The notes beneath the pieces are model-generated. The model was given only the letters and a program-made list of their open reading frames with translations. It ran no database searches and was not told the DNA's origin. A stretch of DNA of 47,828 nt, from the NCBI GenBank assembly GCA_040757295.1, contig JBFLXH010000019.1:1-47828 (forward strand), given 5' to 3'. Every line of letters begins with the position of its first letter. The stretch's first letter is position 1. Origin of the DNA: JAGXSE01 sp040757295 (GTDB taxonomy: Bacteria > Bacillota > PH28-bin88). The translations under genes and the position numbers were made by a program. Below, one piece after another: positions 39,553-47,101 of this stretch.

Positions 39553-40257
39553 ATGAATAAAAAGGTCGTTTTAGGTTTAACCATTATTTTTGTATTAACA
39601 CTTTTATTTTTACCACAAGTTGTGGGAAAAGATTTCTTAGCTTTAAGGGGTTCTGGTATAACATTCTCGAATGAGGCACTTTCCGAAGCAGGAAAAGAGC
39701 TTGGAGGGTTAATTAAGGCCAGATTTGTTACTGAAAAGGAACAAATCGAGAGCATAGCAGTTTTGGTTAATGGTTTTCCCATTTTTGAAAAACACCTATT
39801 AATGGCCTGCGACTTTTATCAAGCAAAAAACATACCAATAGATAAAGCCAGGATTGCGTCGGAATTCATTCGCGCAGCCGCTCTAGCAGGGGAAGCTCAA
39901 AGAAGGGGAGTGGGGGTAACAATCGAAGATGCTTTTGAGTATTCGATAAAAGAAGTTCATGATGGCCTAGAGAGACAGGATCCTTTGCTATTAAGTATTT
40001 TAAATGGTTCAGGATTGACTCCTGAAGAATTTGCTGAAAAAGTTCAATTACATTCAAATCATATTATGTTAAACATTAATGCCTTAAATGAATTACTGGC
40101 TAGTGATTTAAACATTACTAAAGAATTAGAACAGCTTACGCAAGAAGAGATGGCAATTCGCAATAGCTATTTGGATATGAAACACCAAGAGATAATCGCG
40201 CAAGCAAGTCTGGAAATAATAAATGAAAAGTATCAAGAATGGTTTAAGTGTCCTTAA
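39553..40257 (+). CDS. Secreted or membrane-anchored SurA-N-like helical protein
   Basis: 234 residues. An N-terminal hydrophobic signal or anchor (VVLGLTIIFVLTLLFLPQVVG) is followed by a helical region with VLVNGFPIFEKHLLMACDFYQAKNIPIDKARIASEFIRAAALAGEAQRRGV. This recalls the N-terminal chaperone part of SurA/PrsA-type foldases (xVNGxxIxxxxL...), but no parvulin PPIase domain follows. It may handle its secreted neighbour. ATG 39553 with GGGAGGAGAG upstream. AT-rich. Confidence 0.65.
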   Translation: MNKKVVLGLTIIFVLTLLFLPQVVGKDFLALRGSGITFSNEALSEAGKELGGLIKARFVTEKEQIESIAVLVNGFPIFEKHLLMACDFYQAKNIPIDKARIASEFIRAAALAGEAQRRGVGVTIEDAFEYSIKEVHDGLERQDPLLLSILNGSGLTPEEFAEKVQLHSNHIMLNINALNELLASDLNITKELEQLTQEEMAIRNSYLDMKHQEIIAQASLEIINEKYQEWFKCP

Positions 40258-40376
40258 CCTATTTCGCCAAAAGTCAAACTTATTGCACAAATCCCCTCAA
40301 TTGATGTATATTATTATTTAGGAAGATTTTAGGAAGAAGGTTAGTGTAGCGAAAAATTTTTAGGCACATTTAAAAA

Positions 40377-40406
40377 AACGCCCAGCAGTTTAAACTGCTG
40401 GGCGTT
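40377..40406 (-). terminator. 30-bp perfect palindrome, minus-strand terminator geometry
   Basis: AACGCCCAGCAGTTT is followed immediately by its exact complement AAACTGCTGGGCGTT. The A-run lies on the left (40370-40378), so it reads as a terminator for leftward transcripts. Those could only come from the right, where all nearby genes point the other way. It may equally limit the foldase-like gene as a bidirectional stop. Confidence 0.6.
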
Positions 40407-40487
40407 ACCCAGTTTAAAAAAATAATAGTTTCATTATTAATAACAACAATGCAATTAATTATCGTCACTTGCAAGGAGGTGATTACC

Positions 40488-40907
40488 ATATTTAATTATG
40501 ACAGCAAGGGGATGAAAGCGGTTCTATTATTAATAGGATTTGGCCTGCCAATCTCGGTAATCATTGCGGACAGCAAAGCTCTCAGAGATATAAATCTGTC
40601 CCTTGAGGCGGTGTTGCGCCTTGGCATTTACGGGGTTATCCTTGGCCTTTATGTCCTCATCTTCTTTTACTGTTATAAACAGTACCACAAATGGCGCAAC
40701 CCGGTCTTCAAGTATGGCCTTATTGCCTTGGGGATATGGTTTGGCCAGCTGTTTATTAACCGCCTGTGGCCAGCCGAGTTAAAGGTTTTGTATTGGTACC
40801 ATCATCTATTAACGTGGCTCTCAATTTTAGCAAAACTGGCCATCCCAGCACTTATTCTTTATGCAGCAGTGACCTATAGGGAGAATAATGAAAAACCGCC
40901 GTTATAA
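40488..40907 (+). CDS. Small polytopic membrane protein, unknown function
   Basis: About 139 residues with four hydrophobic segments (LLLIGFGLPISVIIA, VLRLGIYGVILGLYVLIFFY, YGLIALGIWFGQLFI, LLTWLSILAKLAIPALILYAAV) and basic loops. No family recognised. The start is odd: a perfect AAGGAGGTGA (40473-40482) points to ATA at 40488 with no ATG, GTG or TTG in frame at the right distance. In-frame ATG 40449 lies before the ribosome site and ATG 40512 has a poor one. A terminator overlaps the stop. Confidence 0.6.
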   Translation: MFNYDSKGMKAVLLLIGFGLPISVIIADSKALRDINLSLEAVLRLGIYGVILGLYVLIFFYCYKQYHKWRNPVFKYGLIALGIWFGQLFINRLWPAELKVLYWYHHLLTWLSILAKLAIPALILYAAVTYRENNEKPPL

Positions 40908-40926
40908 GAAGCTCGGCGGTTGTTTT
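40893..40926 (+). terminator. Terminator after the small membrane protein gene
   Basis: AACCGCCG pairs with CGGCGGTT and is followed by GTTTT. It overlaps the gene's stop codon. Confidence 0.65.
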
Positions 40927-40946
40927 GCAAGGAGGGGGTATCAAAA

Positions 40947-41045
40947 TTGTTTAATGTAGGGCCGCTTGAACTAGTTTTTTTAGTTCTTCTGGTTGCCACC
41001 CTGATCACTATAGTCAGACGCATAGTTCATAAAAAGCAGAAATAG
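40947..41045 (+). CDS. 32-residue single-span membrane peptide
   Basis: TTG 40947 behind AAGGAGGGGG opens MFNVGPLELVFLVLLVATLI then TIVRRIVHKKQK: one membrane helix with a basic tail. The beginning resembles the first residues of TatA/TatB-like proteins, but the amphipathic helix is absent. A short gene is supported mainly by its strong ribosome site and the membrane-helix pattern. Confidence 0.5.
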   Translation: MFNVGPLELVFLVLLVATLITIVRRIVHKKQK

Positions 41046-41069
41046 GGGTTTAGGAGAGTACGAGAAAAA

Positions 41070-41351
41070 ATGAGAGTGTTTTTTAATGGGGTATACCTGG
41101 GATTTGTGCTGTGCGGGTTTTTAGCCTTCCTTCGAAAAGGAGAATTATGGCGAATCGGTGCAACATATTTAGCATTGGGTTTTGTTTTTCTTTCCGCAAT
41201 ATTCAGTGGAGCACTGATTTCCGATGACAGGGGAAGAAAGAAATACTCTGAAGAAGAGGAGAGCTGGAGCTTCAGCTTTTTAGCAAGCACATTTTGTTTA
41301 GGGGTTGCGATTGGGCTTGGCACTATGGTGGGTATTCTTTTTTATCTATGA
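41070..41351 (+). CDS. Small two- or three-span membrane protein (DUF5316-like)
   Basis: 93 residues. Hydrophobic segments at about 5-20, 30-48 and 70-92, with SGALISDDRGRKKYSEEEESW between the last two. The SGAxxSxDRxRxxY pattern recalls DUF5316 proteins of spore-formers; the match is by eye and tentative. Weak ribosome site (GGAGAG, 12 bases). Confidence 0.55.
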   Translation: MRVFFNGVYLGFVLCGFLAFLRKGELWRIGATYLALGFVFLSAIFSGALISDDRGRKKYSEEEESWSFSFLASTFCLGVAIGLGTMVGILFYL

Positions 41352-41490
41352 GGTAATCATTATGCATGTGGTGATGCAAAATCCTCATTATTACCCACCT
41401 GGCAATCTATGATTATCAGTGCTTTTTTAATACTAATGAAAAATAACCAAATGGATAGGTGAAAAAACAAAAGAGACGTATTGGAAGTGT

Positions 41491-41519
41491 AACCGGAGTA
41501 ATATCCGGTTTTTTTATTT
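41491..41519 (+). repeat. Second attachment-site repeat
   Basis: AACCGG-AGTAATAT-CCGGTT plus T7ATTT, identical to 36475-36503 except for one base. It marks the junction between tandem elements 1 and 2. Confidence 0.78.
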
Positions 41520-41522
41520 ATA

Positions 41523-41628
41523 ACGCATATGAAATTGTGGCCGTTTAAAAACGTGGATAAATCATAATTTCCGTCATGCGTTTCAACATAGTAAACTGCA
41601 TTAAGTCTTCCAAAGGAAGATTTTGTTC
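41523..41628 (+). repeat. Structured repeat family 2, copy B
   Basis: Stem 1: ACGCAT (41523) with ATGCGT (41576), plus GAAATTGTG with CATAATTTC (one G-U). Stem 2: TCTTC-CAAAG-GAAGA (41606-41620) followed by TTTTGTT. About 75 percent identical to copy A at 14995-15105. It lies between the attachment repeat and the integrase 3' end, where element 1 has no such sequence. Confidence 0.83.
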
Positions 41629-41673
41629 TTTCTGTCTTTTAGGAAAGCGTCAAACCGGTTCGCATCTTAAGCG

Positions 41674-42801
41674 TTATCGTTTAGGAGCACATGCCGGTAT
41701 TACGCGCATAATAAAGGCTACGTCGCTGTGCCCCAGCCTTTTACTCACAACTTTTGTGTCTTCTCCGCTTTTAATCATCAGTGTGGCGTGGGTGTGCCTC
41801 AGATCGTGAAACCTAAGTCGAGGCAGCCCAGCCTTTTCTATTAGGGGAAGAAAGTGCCGTGCAGCAAAGTTATCCGGGTTTAGCGGAGTTCCAATCTCTG
41901 AACAAAATATCAAGTCCATTTCCTGCCACAAGGAGCCTGCTTTTCGCTTCTGCTCATTTTGCTTTAGCCTGTGCTGTTTCAATCCGACAACTAATTCGCT
42001 GGAGATGGCTATGGTCCGCCTGGAGCAATCAGTCTTGACAGACTCCTGGAGAACGGGTTTCCCGCCCACGGTAACCAGGCTTCTCCGAACAAAAAGGAGT
42101 TGCTTGTCAAGATCGACATCACCCCACTTTAAGCCAAAAAGCTCTCCCCGTCTTAATCCGGTACCCATGCCAACCAAAAACAGGGTATAATGCTTGTCCG
42201 CTTTGGCTGCATCCAGAAAGACAGATACTTGTTCCTCGTCCAGTGGACGAATATCTGTTTCCTTAAGCTTCGGAAGCTGGACGCCATCAGTGGGATTGAA
42301 CACCAGGATCCGGTGGGGGTAGACAGCCTCACGGAAGGCTTTATGGAGGAGGTTATGGATTTTTCTAATTGTCGCCGGCGCCAATCCACCTTCTTTACTA
42401 TCCATTCGTGCCCCGTCGTCCTGTAGGTCCGAATAATAATTTTGGATGCGTAAAGGCGTCAGATCGCCAAGTCTTACCTGTCCGAGGTGCGGGAGGACAT
42501 GAAGGCGTATTAGTTCCCCATAGCGCTGGAAGGTCTTGGCGGAAAGATTTTTCCTGTTGCATGCCAGCCAATCTTGAAGGTATGCTTCGACAGTTTTTTT
42601 GGTCGGCTCAACATATCCGTGCTGGTCAATTTCAGTCAGAATTCGCCGAAGTTCCTTCTCTGCTTCTTCCCTGGACCCGTTTACAATCTTCATGCGCTGG
42701 CGGCGTTTTCCTGCCGAACTCTCCCTGGGTAGATCCCATCTGATCTGGTACTTGTTATTGCCCAGTTTTTTCAGGTTTCTTGTCTTCCCTTTCCCTGGCA
42801 C
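41674..42801 (-). pseudogene. int: Tyrosine integrase with frameshift at the catalytic tyrosine
   Basis: 375 codons. N-terminal arm-binding domain, SAM-like core-binding domain (TVEAYLQDWLACNRKNLSAKTFQRY), and catalytic domain with Arg in GMGTGLRRGELFGLKW and HDLRHTHATLMIKSG plus LGHSDVAF. After MRV the frame reads IPACAPKR and stops. Compared with 36570, one extra A (GTAATACC for GTATACC) shifts the frame; the other frame reads YRHVLLN. So the nucleophilic Tyr is lost. GTG 42801 with AAAGGAGG is preferred over the longer open frame to 42906. Probably inactive unless the base is a sequencing error. Confidence 0.85.
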
Positions 42802-42838
42802 TTTTTTCGTCCTCCTTTCCGCTTCCCGGCCAGGGCAT

Positions 42839-43039
42839 TTAATAATTCGCTCTTGCTTGGCTATTTTCCTGTTGTTGCAGCCAGTGAAGAAATACTTCCC
42901 TGGCAATTCTTACAGTCCGGTCAATCCTGATAGCAGGGAAATCCGGCCGGTAAAGAAGGCCATAGGCGCTTGATCTTGAAATCCTTAGGTATGCGGCTAC
43001 GTCCATCACGGTCATAATTTGGGGCAGGTTTTCTTTCAT
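42839..43039 (-). CDS. xis: Excisionase-type helix-turn-helix protein
   Basis: 66 residues: IMTVMDVAAYLRISRSSAYGLLYRPDFPAIRIDRTVRIAREVFLHWLQQQ is the MerR-like winged helix of the excisionase/AlpA (HTH_17) family. It lies directly upstream of the integrase in the same direction, as recombination directionality factors do. ATG 43039 with AGGAGG ten bases upstream. Confidence 0.88.
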   Translation of the reverse strand: MKENLPQIMTVMDVAAYLRISRSSAYGLLYRPDFPAIRIDRTVRIAREVFLHWLQQQENSQARANY

Positions 43040-43080
43040 TGCTTATAAACCTCCTATCTCAATATTTTGATGTTTTTCTT

Positions 43081-43233
43081 CTGATCTTTTCTTTTCCCTT
43101 AGTTTTTTAAAAAGATCAGCAGTGGTGGTGGCTGTGGGTATGTGGATAACGCGAAGCGTTATCCAAGCGAATGTGGAGCTTGTGGATAACTCGAAGAGTT
43201 ATCCATCAAATCCATATGAGCGGCATATCCACA
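43081..43233. other. Origin-like region: DnaA-box hairpins
   Basis: Three DnaA-box-like sequences: TGTGGATAA at 43141 and 43181, and ATATCCACA at 43225-43233. The first two sit in perfect 10-bp hairpins TGGATAACGC-GAA-GCGTTATCCA (43143-43165) and TGGATAACTC-GAA-GAGTTATCCA (43183-43205). An AT-rich CTGATCTTTT...AAAAGATCAG repeat (43081-43119) adjoins them. Candidate replication origin or other DnaA-responsive site of element 2. Confidence 0.62.
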
Positions 43234-43454
43234 GCCATATTAATATTTTTCATCTTGGGCGGTCTTACCCACCGATTCGCTCCCTGCTTACCCTATCATG
43301 TCTCCCGGGGTCTTTGCCCTAACATTCCTTCGTTCAGCATAATGGGAGCGGGTGGGGCGCCGTTACTCGTATGCAGGGTCATGCCCTAACGGAGGTTTAC
43401 AGCTTCCCCCACCCAAGATTAAACTTGAGTCAGCATTCTTTAGCCGGATTTACA
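43234..43454. other. Noncoding flank downstream of the IS110-type transposase
   Basis: About 220 bp with no gene. GCCCTAAC occurs twice (43316 and 43383), each after a GGTC, and GGGAGCGGGTGGGG faces CTTCCCCCACCC. The right end of the IS should lie here; its exact position is not clear. Confidence 0.4.
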
Positions 43455-44740
43455 TTAAGCAGCCAACTTAAATTGTTGTTGACGATAATGACCCAATACT
43501 TTTTCCGGGTCGTAAAAACGACGCTCTTTTGCTAATGTAAACATGACCCGCAGGAGTTTGCAGGCGATCACGATCAGCGCCCGTGTCCCTTTTAAAGGGT
43601 TTTCCCGCCTTTTTTTCAAGTGATGATAGAGTGCTTTAAACTGCATATTCTTGGCCACGAGCGTCAAGGAAGCCTGGTACAACAAACTTCTTAAAACGGG
43701 CCTGCCCCGCTTGGAAATTTTGGTCTGCCCTTTACGCTCACCGGAACTGTTTTCGGTCAGGTTGTACCCCGCAAGTTTGCGAAGCTGGCGCCAGTCCTGA
43801 TAGCGGGTCAGGTCGCCCACCTCGCCTAAAAAGCTCGCTGCGGTGACAACACCGACGCCAGGGATACTCAGAAGGTAAACCGCTAAACCGGTACATTCCA
43901 GCGCTTCTGCCATGGCATCTTCCGTTTCCGATAACTGTTCCTGCCAAAAGGTGATTTCTCTGAGGCAATGAGTTAAGCGCAACCTTGCAGCTGCTAACCC
44001 TTCTCTGACGCCAATCGATCCTTGGGCGGCATCCCGTAACATCACCGCACGTTTTTTCCCCACCCGCCCATGACTTGCCTGCTTCAGTTCTTCTGTCAAG
44101 GCATCCACCGGCAGATCCTTTAAATCCGAGGGGAAAGGCCATTTGCTTAATACGTATTGCGAGGCTTTCCCCAGAAGGTTTTTAAAGACCATACCATATT
44201 CGGGAAAGTATTCGTCCAAAATGGCCGACAGGTTATTTAGAGCGGCATTGAGCTTCCCCTTTTGCTGGACGCGGGTTTGAGTATATACCCGCAACTCACC
44301 CCAAATGCCTTCAGGAAGATAACAATTCAAAAACCGTCCTTGCCAAGCCAGGCTCGCTATAATTAACGCATCTTTCCGGTCGTTTTTTGTGGGAGAATTG
44401 TCATCCAGCTCTTTTTGCTTTTTGACATGATGGGGGTTTACAATGATTACGGTAAGCCCATTCTGGTTAGATAGGCGGCCAACGGCTTCCAGTAATGTCC
44501 CGATGGCTCCATGGCCACAACAACTTTTTCCGCCCCTGTCTGCTCTTTTACGCGGCCTATTTTCCCCAGTAGACGGGTAAAGCCATCTATGCTATTGTGA
44601 AAGTGAAGAGCGTGGCCTACCTCAAGCCCCGTCCGACCGTCCAGCATCCTGGCCCAGTGAGTTTTTTTCGCGATGTCCACGCCAATGATTAGTGTTGGCT
44701 TACTGTGAATACTCATCAGGTTTTCGTTTCTTTTTTTCAT
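43455..44740 (-). mobile_element. IS110-family transposase, frameshifted
   Basis: N-terminal DEDD domain (LIIGVDIAKKTHWARML ... VVAMEPSGHYWKPL) reads to MGLP and a stop at 44447. One frame over the protein continues LTVIIVNPHHVKKQKELDD...KNDRKDALIIASLAW and then the C-terminal Transposase_20 part (SIPGVGVVTAASFLGEVGDL...YNLTENSSGERKGQ...KRGRPVLRSLLYQAS) to 43455. One base is missing near 44450. Start ATG 44740 with GGAGG held in a hairpin. About 400 residues when joined, normal for IS110. Likely inactive. Confidence 0.88.
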
Positions 44741-44748
44741 GTTTCTCA

Positions 44749-44806
44749 ACCTCCGGTACTTTATTGGGCTTCTCTAACACCTTTGTACCAGGAGGTCTTT
44801 TTTTTA
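44749..44806. terminator. Hairpin upstream of the IS110 transposase that masks its ribosome site
   Basis: ACCTCC-GGTAC (44749-44759) pairs with GTACC-A-GGAGGT (44785-44796). On the plus strand it ends in T9, an intrinsic terminator. On the minus strand the paired GGAGG is the transposase ribosome site, so read-through transcripts would be poorly translated. Confidence 0.65.
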
Positions 44807-45573
44807 TCAACTCCGATTTAAAACATTACAGGAATGCTTGAATTTGAAATTGATTTGGACTTCTGGATTAGGCCACTTTTTGAGTTTTTAGAATTAGGCA
44901 TTGTCTCCTGGGCGACGCTTCTATCACGGTAAACTTTCGAGTTCCTCCTGGACAACATTTAATAGGGAGACGGTATTTCGTTTTTCAGGGGCTGCGGGAA
45001 AAGAAAAAAGGGCAACTAAAAAGCTGTGAAAACACAGCTCTTATTACTGCCCTTGTTGTTTTGCAGATCAAAAACTGCAAAACAGCTACTATATCATTCC
45101 TGCATCCAGCCAAAATCCATTGGCGGAAATAATCTAACCTTATCCTACCAAAACGTCATAAATTGTGCAAGTGAAATTACGACATGCGTATTGGCGGTTC
45201 GGTGAAAGGCCTTGGCTGTATTTTGTTTTACGGAAATATGTGGCCTTGTTACGATATTAGTTTCTGGGTTAAAAAACAGAGACTTGGAACATTATAAGCA
45301 AAATCCAACAACCCCCGGTGTATAGGAGTGCTTATGGTCCCATTTTTCAGCCTCAAAAAGGATTTTGCAAGCCCTTGGGGTCGAATTTGATCCGCAAGTA
45401 ACTTCCGGGTCTAATTACTAATTAGCGGCAATTTTTTTTAAATACTCTGGGTTTGTCTCCTAAGGGGAAAAACTTTCTTCTGCATTTACTTCCGGATTTA
45501 ATCTGTAAACAGATGGAAAAATAACCCTTGCACCTCATCATTCGCAATCAAAAAGAAAGAAGGAGGGCATGTT
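44807..45573. other. Noncoding region between the IS and parM
   Basis: Holds a nested hairpin AAGGGCA..AGCTGTG-AAAA-CACAGCT..TGCCCTT (45013-45052) and a following GTTTTGCAG/CTGCAAAAC hairpin (45055-45083). There is also a 45331-45421 stretch reading SASKRILQALGVEFDPQ, like the end of an XRE repressor (see separate entry). The left end of the IS110 element, where such elements encode their guide RNA, should also lie at the left of this stretch. No intact gene seen. Confidence 0.4.
45331..45421 (+). pseudogene. Possible C-terminal scrap of an XRE-type regulator
   Basis: After a stop, the frame reads ECLWSHFSASKRILQALGVEF then DPQVTSGSNY and a stop. SAS-x-x-x-ILQALGVEFD resembles the last helix of XRE repressors. 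The upstream HTH is missing. A short match, so doubtful. Confidence 0.3.
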
Positions 45574-46659
45574 ATGAACATTGTGCCGGCTGGTGTTGAC
45601 ACGGGTTACGGGTGGATGAAAATAGTGAGCCAGGGAAAGCGGGTTGCTTTCCACACCGTAGTTGGCAACGGCATTAAAAGAACCATGCAGCTAGGGGTAA
45701 GGCGGGTAAGCAATAACCAAAGCCAGGCGGATGCGGTTAAAGAACTTGATGTAATTGTAACAGACCATGCTGATGGCAGGATTAACCACTACTTCTTTGG
45801 CGAGCTGGCGACAATTTTTGCCCCGAGACACAGCTACATATTCGACAGAAACAAAGTCCTGACCGAGCAAGCCAAGGCGGCAATATTCGTGGGCCTGGCT
45901 CTTATCACAGAGGGGAAAGAGTGTGAATACCTGGCAGTTTTGGGGGCGCCTGTGGGCGAATATGAGGAACTCGATACCCTATACCGCGAAGCCTTTCCTT
46001 CATCAATGAGCGTAACCTTTAATGCAGGCCCGCTGGCAGGTCAGACCAAAAAAATCACTATTGCAAAAGCAACCGTATTGCCCCAAGGATTTGGCGTCTA
46101 CCTCCACGAAATACTCGATGAAAAAGGAGATGGCCGGGATAAAAAGCTTCTCAGCAAGCGCTGCGGAGTAGTGGATATCGGTTTTCGCACCTCAATAGGC
46201 CTGCCCATTTACAAAAGCGAACCCGTTGATGCTGGTGCTGTGCAGACGGAAGACGGAATGAGCGTTGTGCACGAAGCAATTAAAAAATACTTGAAAGACA
46301 CATACAATATCAATGAGCCCCTGGGACGGATCGAGGCAATTTCCCGAGTTGATCTGCTTGATATTGGAGATGGACAGCACGTCAACATAAAAAATGTAAG
46401 GGAACAGGCCCTTAGGCAAGTAGCGAATAACACGAAATCAGCAGTATTGTCAAAAGCCGAAGAGTGGGACCTTGACACCATTGACCGAATTTTAGTTGCT
46501 GGCGGCGGGGGAGAAGTAGCCTTCCCGTTTTTGGACCTGCCGAAGAAAAAACTGGTTCCGGACGCTCAATTAGCTAACGCTTTGGGTTATGAGAAGCTTG
46601 CGGTTCGAAGCTTAAGACTAAGGGCGATGCAAAATGCCGAGACTGCAATTGTGTCTTAA
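45574..46659 (+). CDS. parM: ParM/StbA-type actin-like plasmid segregation ATPase
   Basis: 361 residues. Actin-fold motifs: phosphate-1 AGVDTGYGWMKIV at about 6-18, phosphate-2 GVVDIGFRTSIGLPI at about 191-205, and adenosine motif ILVAGGGGEVAFPFL at about 312-326. Such proteins form filaments that separate plasmid copies, working with a DNA-binding adaptor. ATG 45574 with GAAGGAGGG upstream. A partner gene overlaps its end by 26 bp. On an integrated element this suggests an extrachromosomal phase. Confidence 0.87.
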   Translation: MNIVPAGVDTGYGWMKIVSQGKRVAFHTVVGNGIKRTMQLGVRRVSNNQSQADAVKELDVIVTDHADGRINHYFFGELATIFAPRHSYIFDRNKVLTEQAKAAIFVGLALITEGKECEYLAVLGAPVGEYEELDTLYREAFPSSMSVTFNAGPLAGQTKKITIAKATVLPQGFGVYLHEILDEKGDGRDKKLLSKRCGVVDIGFRTSIGLPIYKSEPVDAGAVQTEDGMSVVHEAIKKYLKDTYNINEPLGRIEAISRVDLLDIGDGQHVNIKNVREQALRQVANNTKSAVLSKAEEWDLDTIDRILVAGGGGEVAFPFLDLPKKKLVPDAQLANALGYEKLAVRSLRLRAMQNAETAIVS

Positions 46660-47029
46660 GTTTGGACCCAGAGACGTCATTCATTTCGAAGCAGCGGTCC
46701 GGCGATTGGAAGCGTTCGGAAAACTTCAGGATGGTATTAAATCATCGTTCTACAAAAAGATCCTGGTCTGGTACGAAGATTACCTGGAGTGGGAAAAAAC
46801 CGGTGTTGGCAAGCCGCCTCGGCCCCCAAGACCCCCTGTGATCCCGGATAAGTGTCATGACAGCGTTGATAATGCATTAGGGGCTCTGGCTAAAGAGGAG
46901 GCAGCAAAGGCCGAGAAGAAAGAAGGCCAGCAAGACACAAAACCCGCAGCGCCGGTTGTCCTAATGCTAAGCGATGATGATGACCTAAAAAGCCTGGATA
47001 ATACCTGGGGGCTTAGAATAATCAACTAA
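46634..47029 (+). CDS. Small ParM-partner protein (ParR-like position), unknown family
   Basis: 131 residues. Charged N-terminal half (RDVIHFEAAVRRLEAFGKLQDGIKSSFYKKILVWYEDYLEWEK) that may form a short DNA-binding or helical unit, then a Pro/Lys-rich linker (KPPRPPRPPVIP), then an acidic tail (SDDDDLKSLDN). Position and size fit a ParR-type adaptor, whose acidic C-terminus would contact the filament. The family itself is not recognised, so the role is inferred from context. Confidence 0.68.
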   Translation: MPRLQLCLKFGPRDVIHFEAAVRRLEAFGKLQDGIKSSFYKKILVWYEDYLEWEKTGVGKPPRPPRPPVIPDKCHDSVDNALGALAKEEAAKAEKKEGQQDTKPAAPVVLMLSDDDDLKSLDNTWGLRIIN

Positions 47030-47075
47030 AAAAAGAACCCTGGAAGGTTTAAAAATGCCTTCAGGGTCTTTTGTT
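47029..47075 (+). terminator. Terminator of the parM operon
   Basis: ACCCTGGAAGG and CCTTCAGGGT form a stem across TTTAAAAATG, followed by CTTTTG; an A-run precedes the stem. Confidence 0.78.
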
Positions 47076-47101
47076 GGTATAAATCCTACAGCTTATTTTG
47101 C

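Larger units (their letters stand above)
36475..41519. mobile_element. Decayed integrated element 1 at the tRNA-Thr terminator
   Basis: Bounded by the two 29-bp repeats. Next to the left repeat lie the last 38 codons of an integrase; the rest is accessory: a truncated secreted gene, an anti-sigma/ECF pair under a c-di-GMP riboswitch, and AT-rich secreted and membrane genes of unknown function. Boundaries are inferred from the repeats and integrase ends; element type is unknown. Confidence 0.6.

Noticed and set aside
45160..45210. Third copy of repeat family 2 suggested by GACATGCGT and TCATAAATT
   Set aside because: The matching blocks are short and in the wrong order and spacing.
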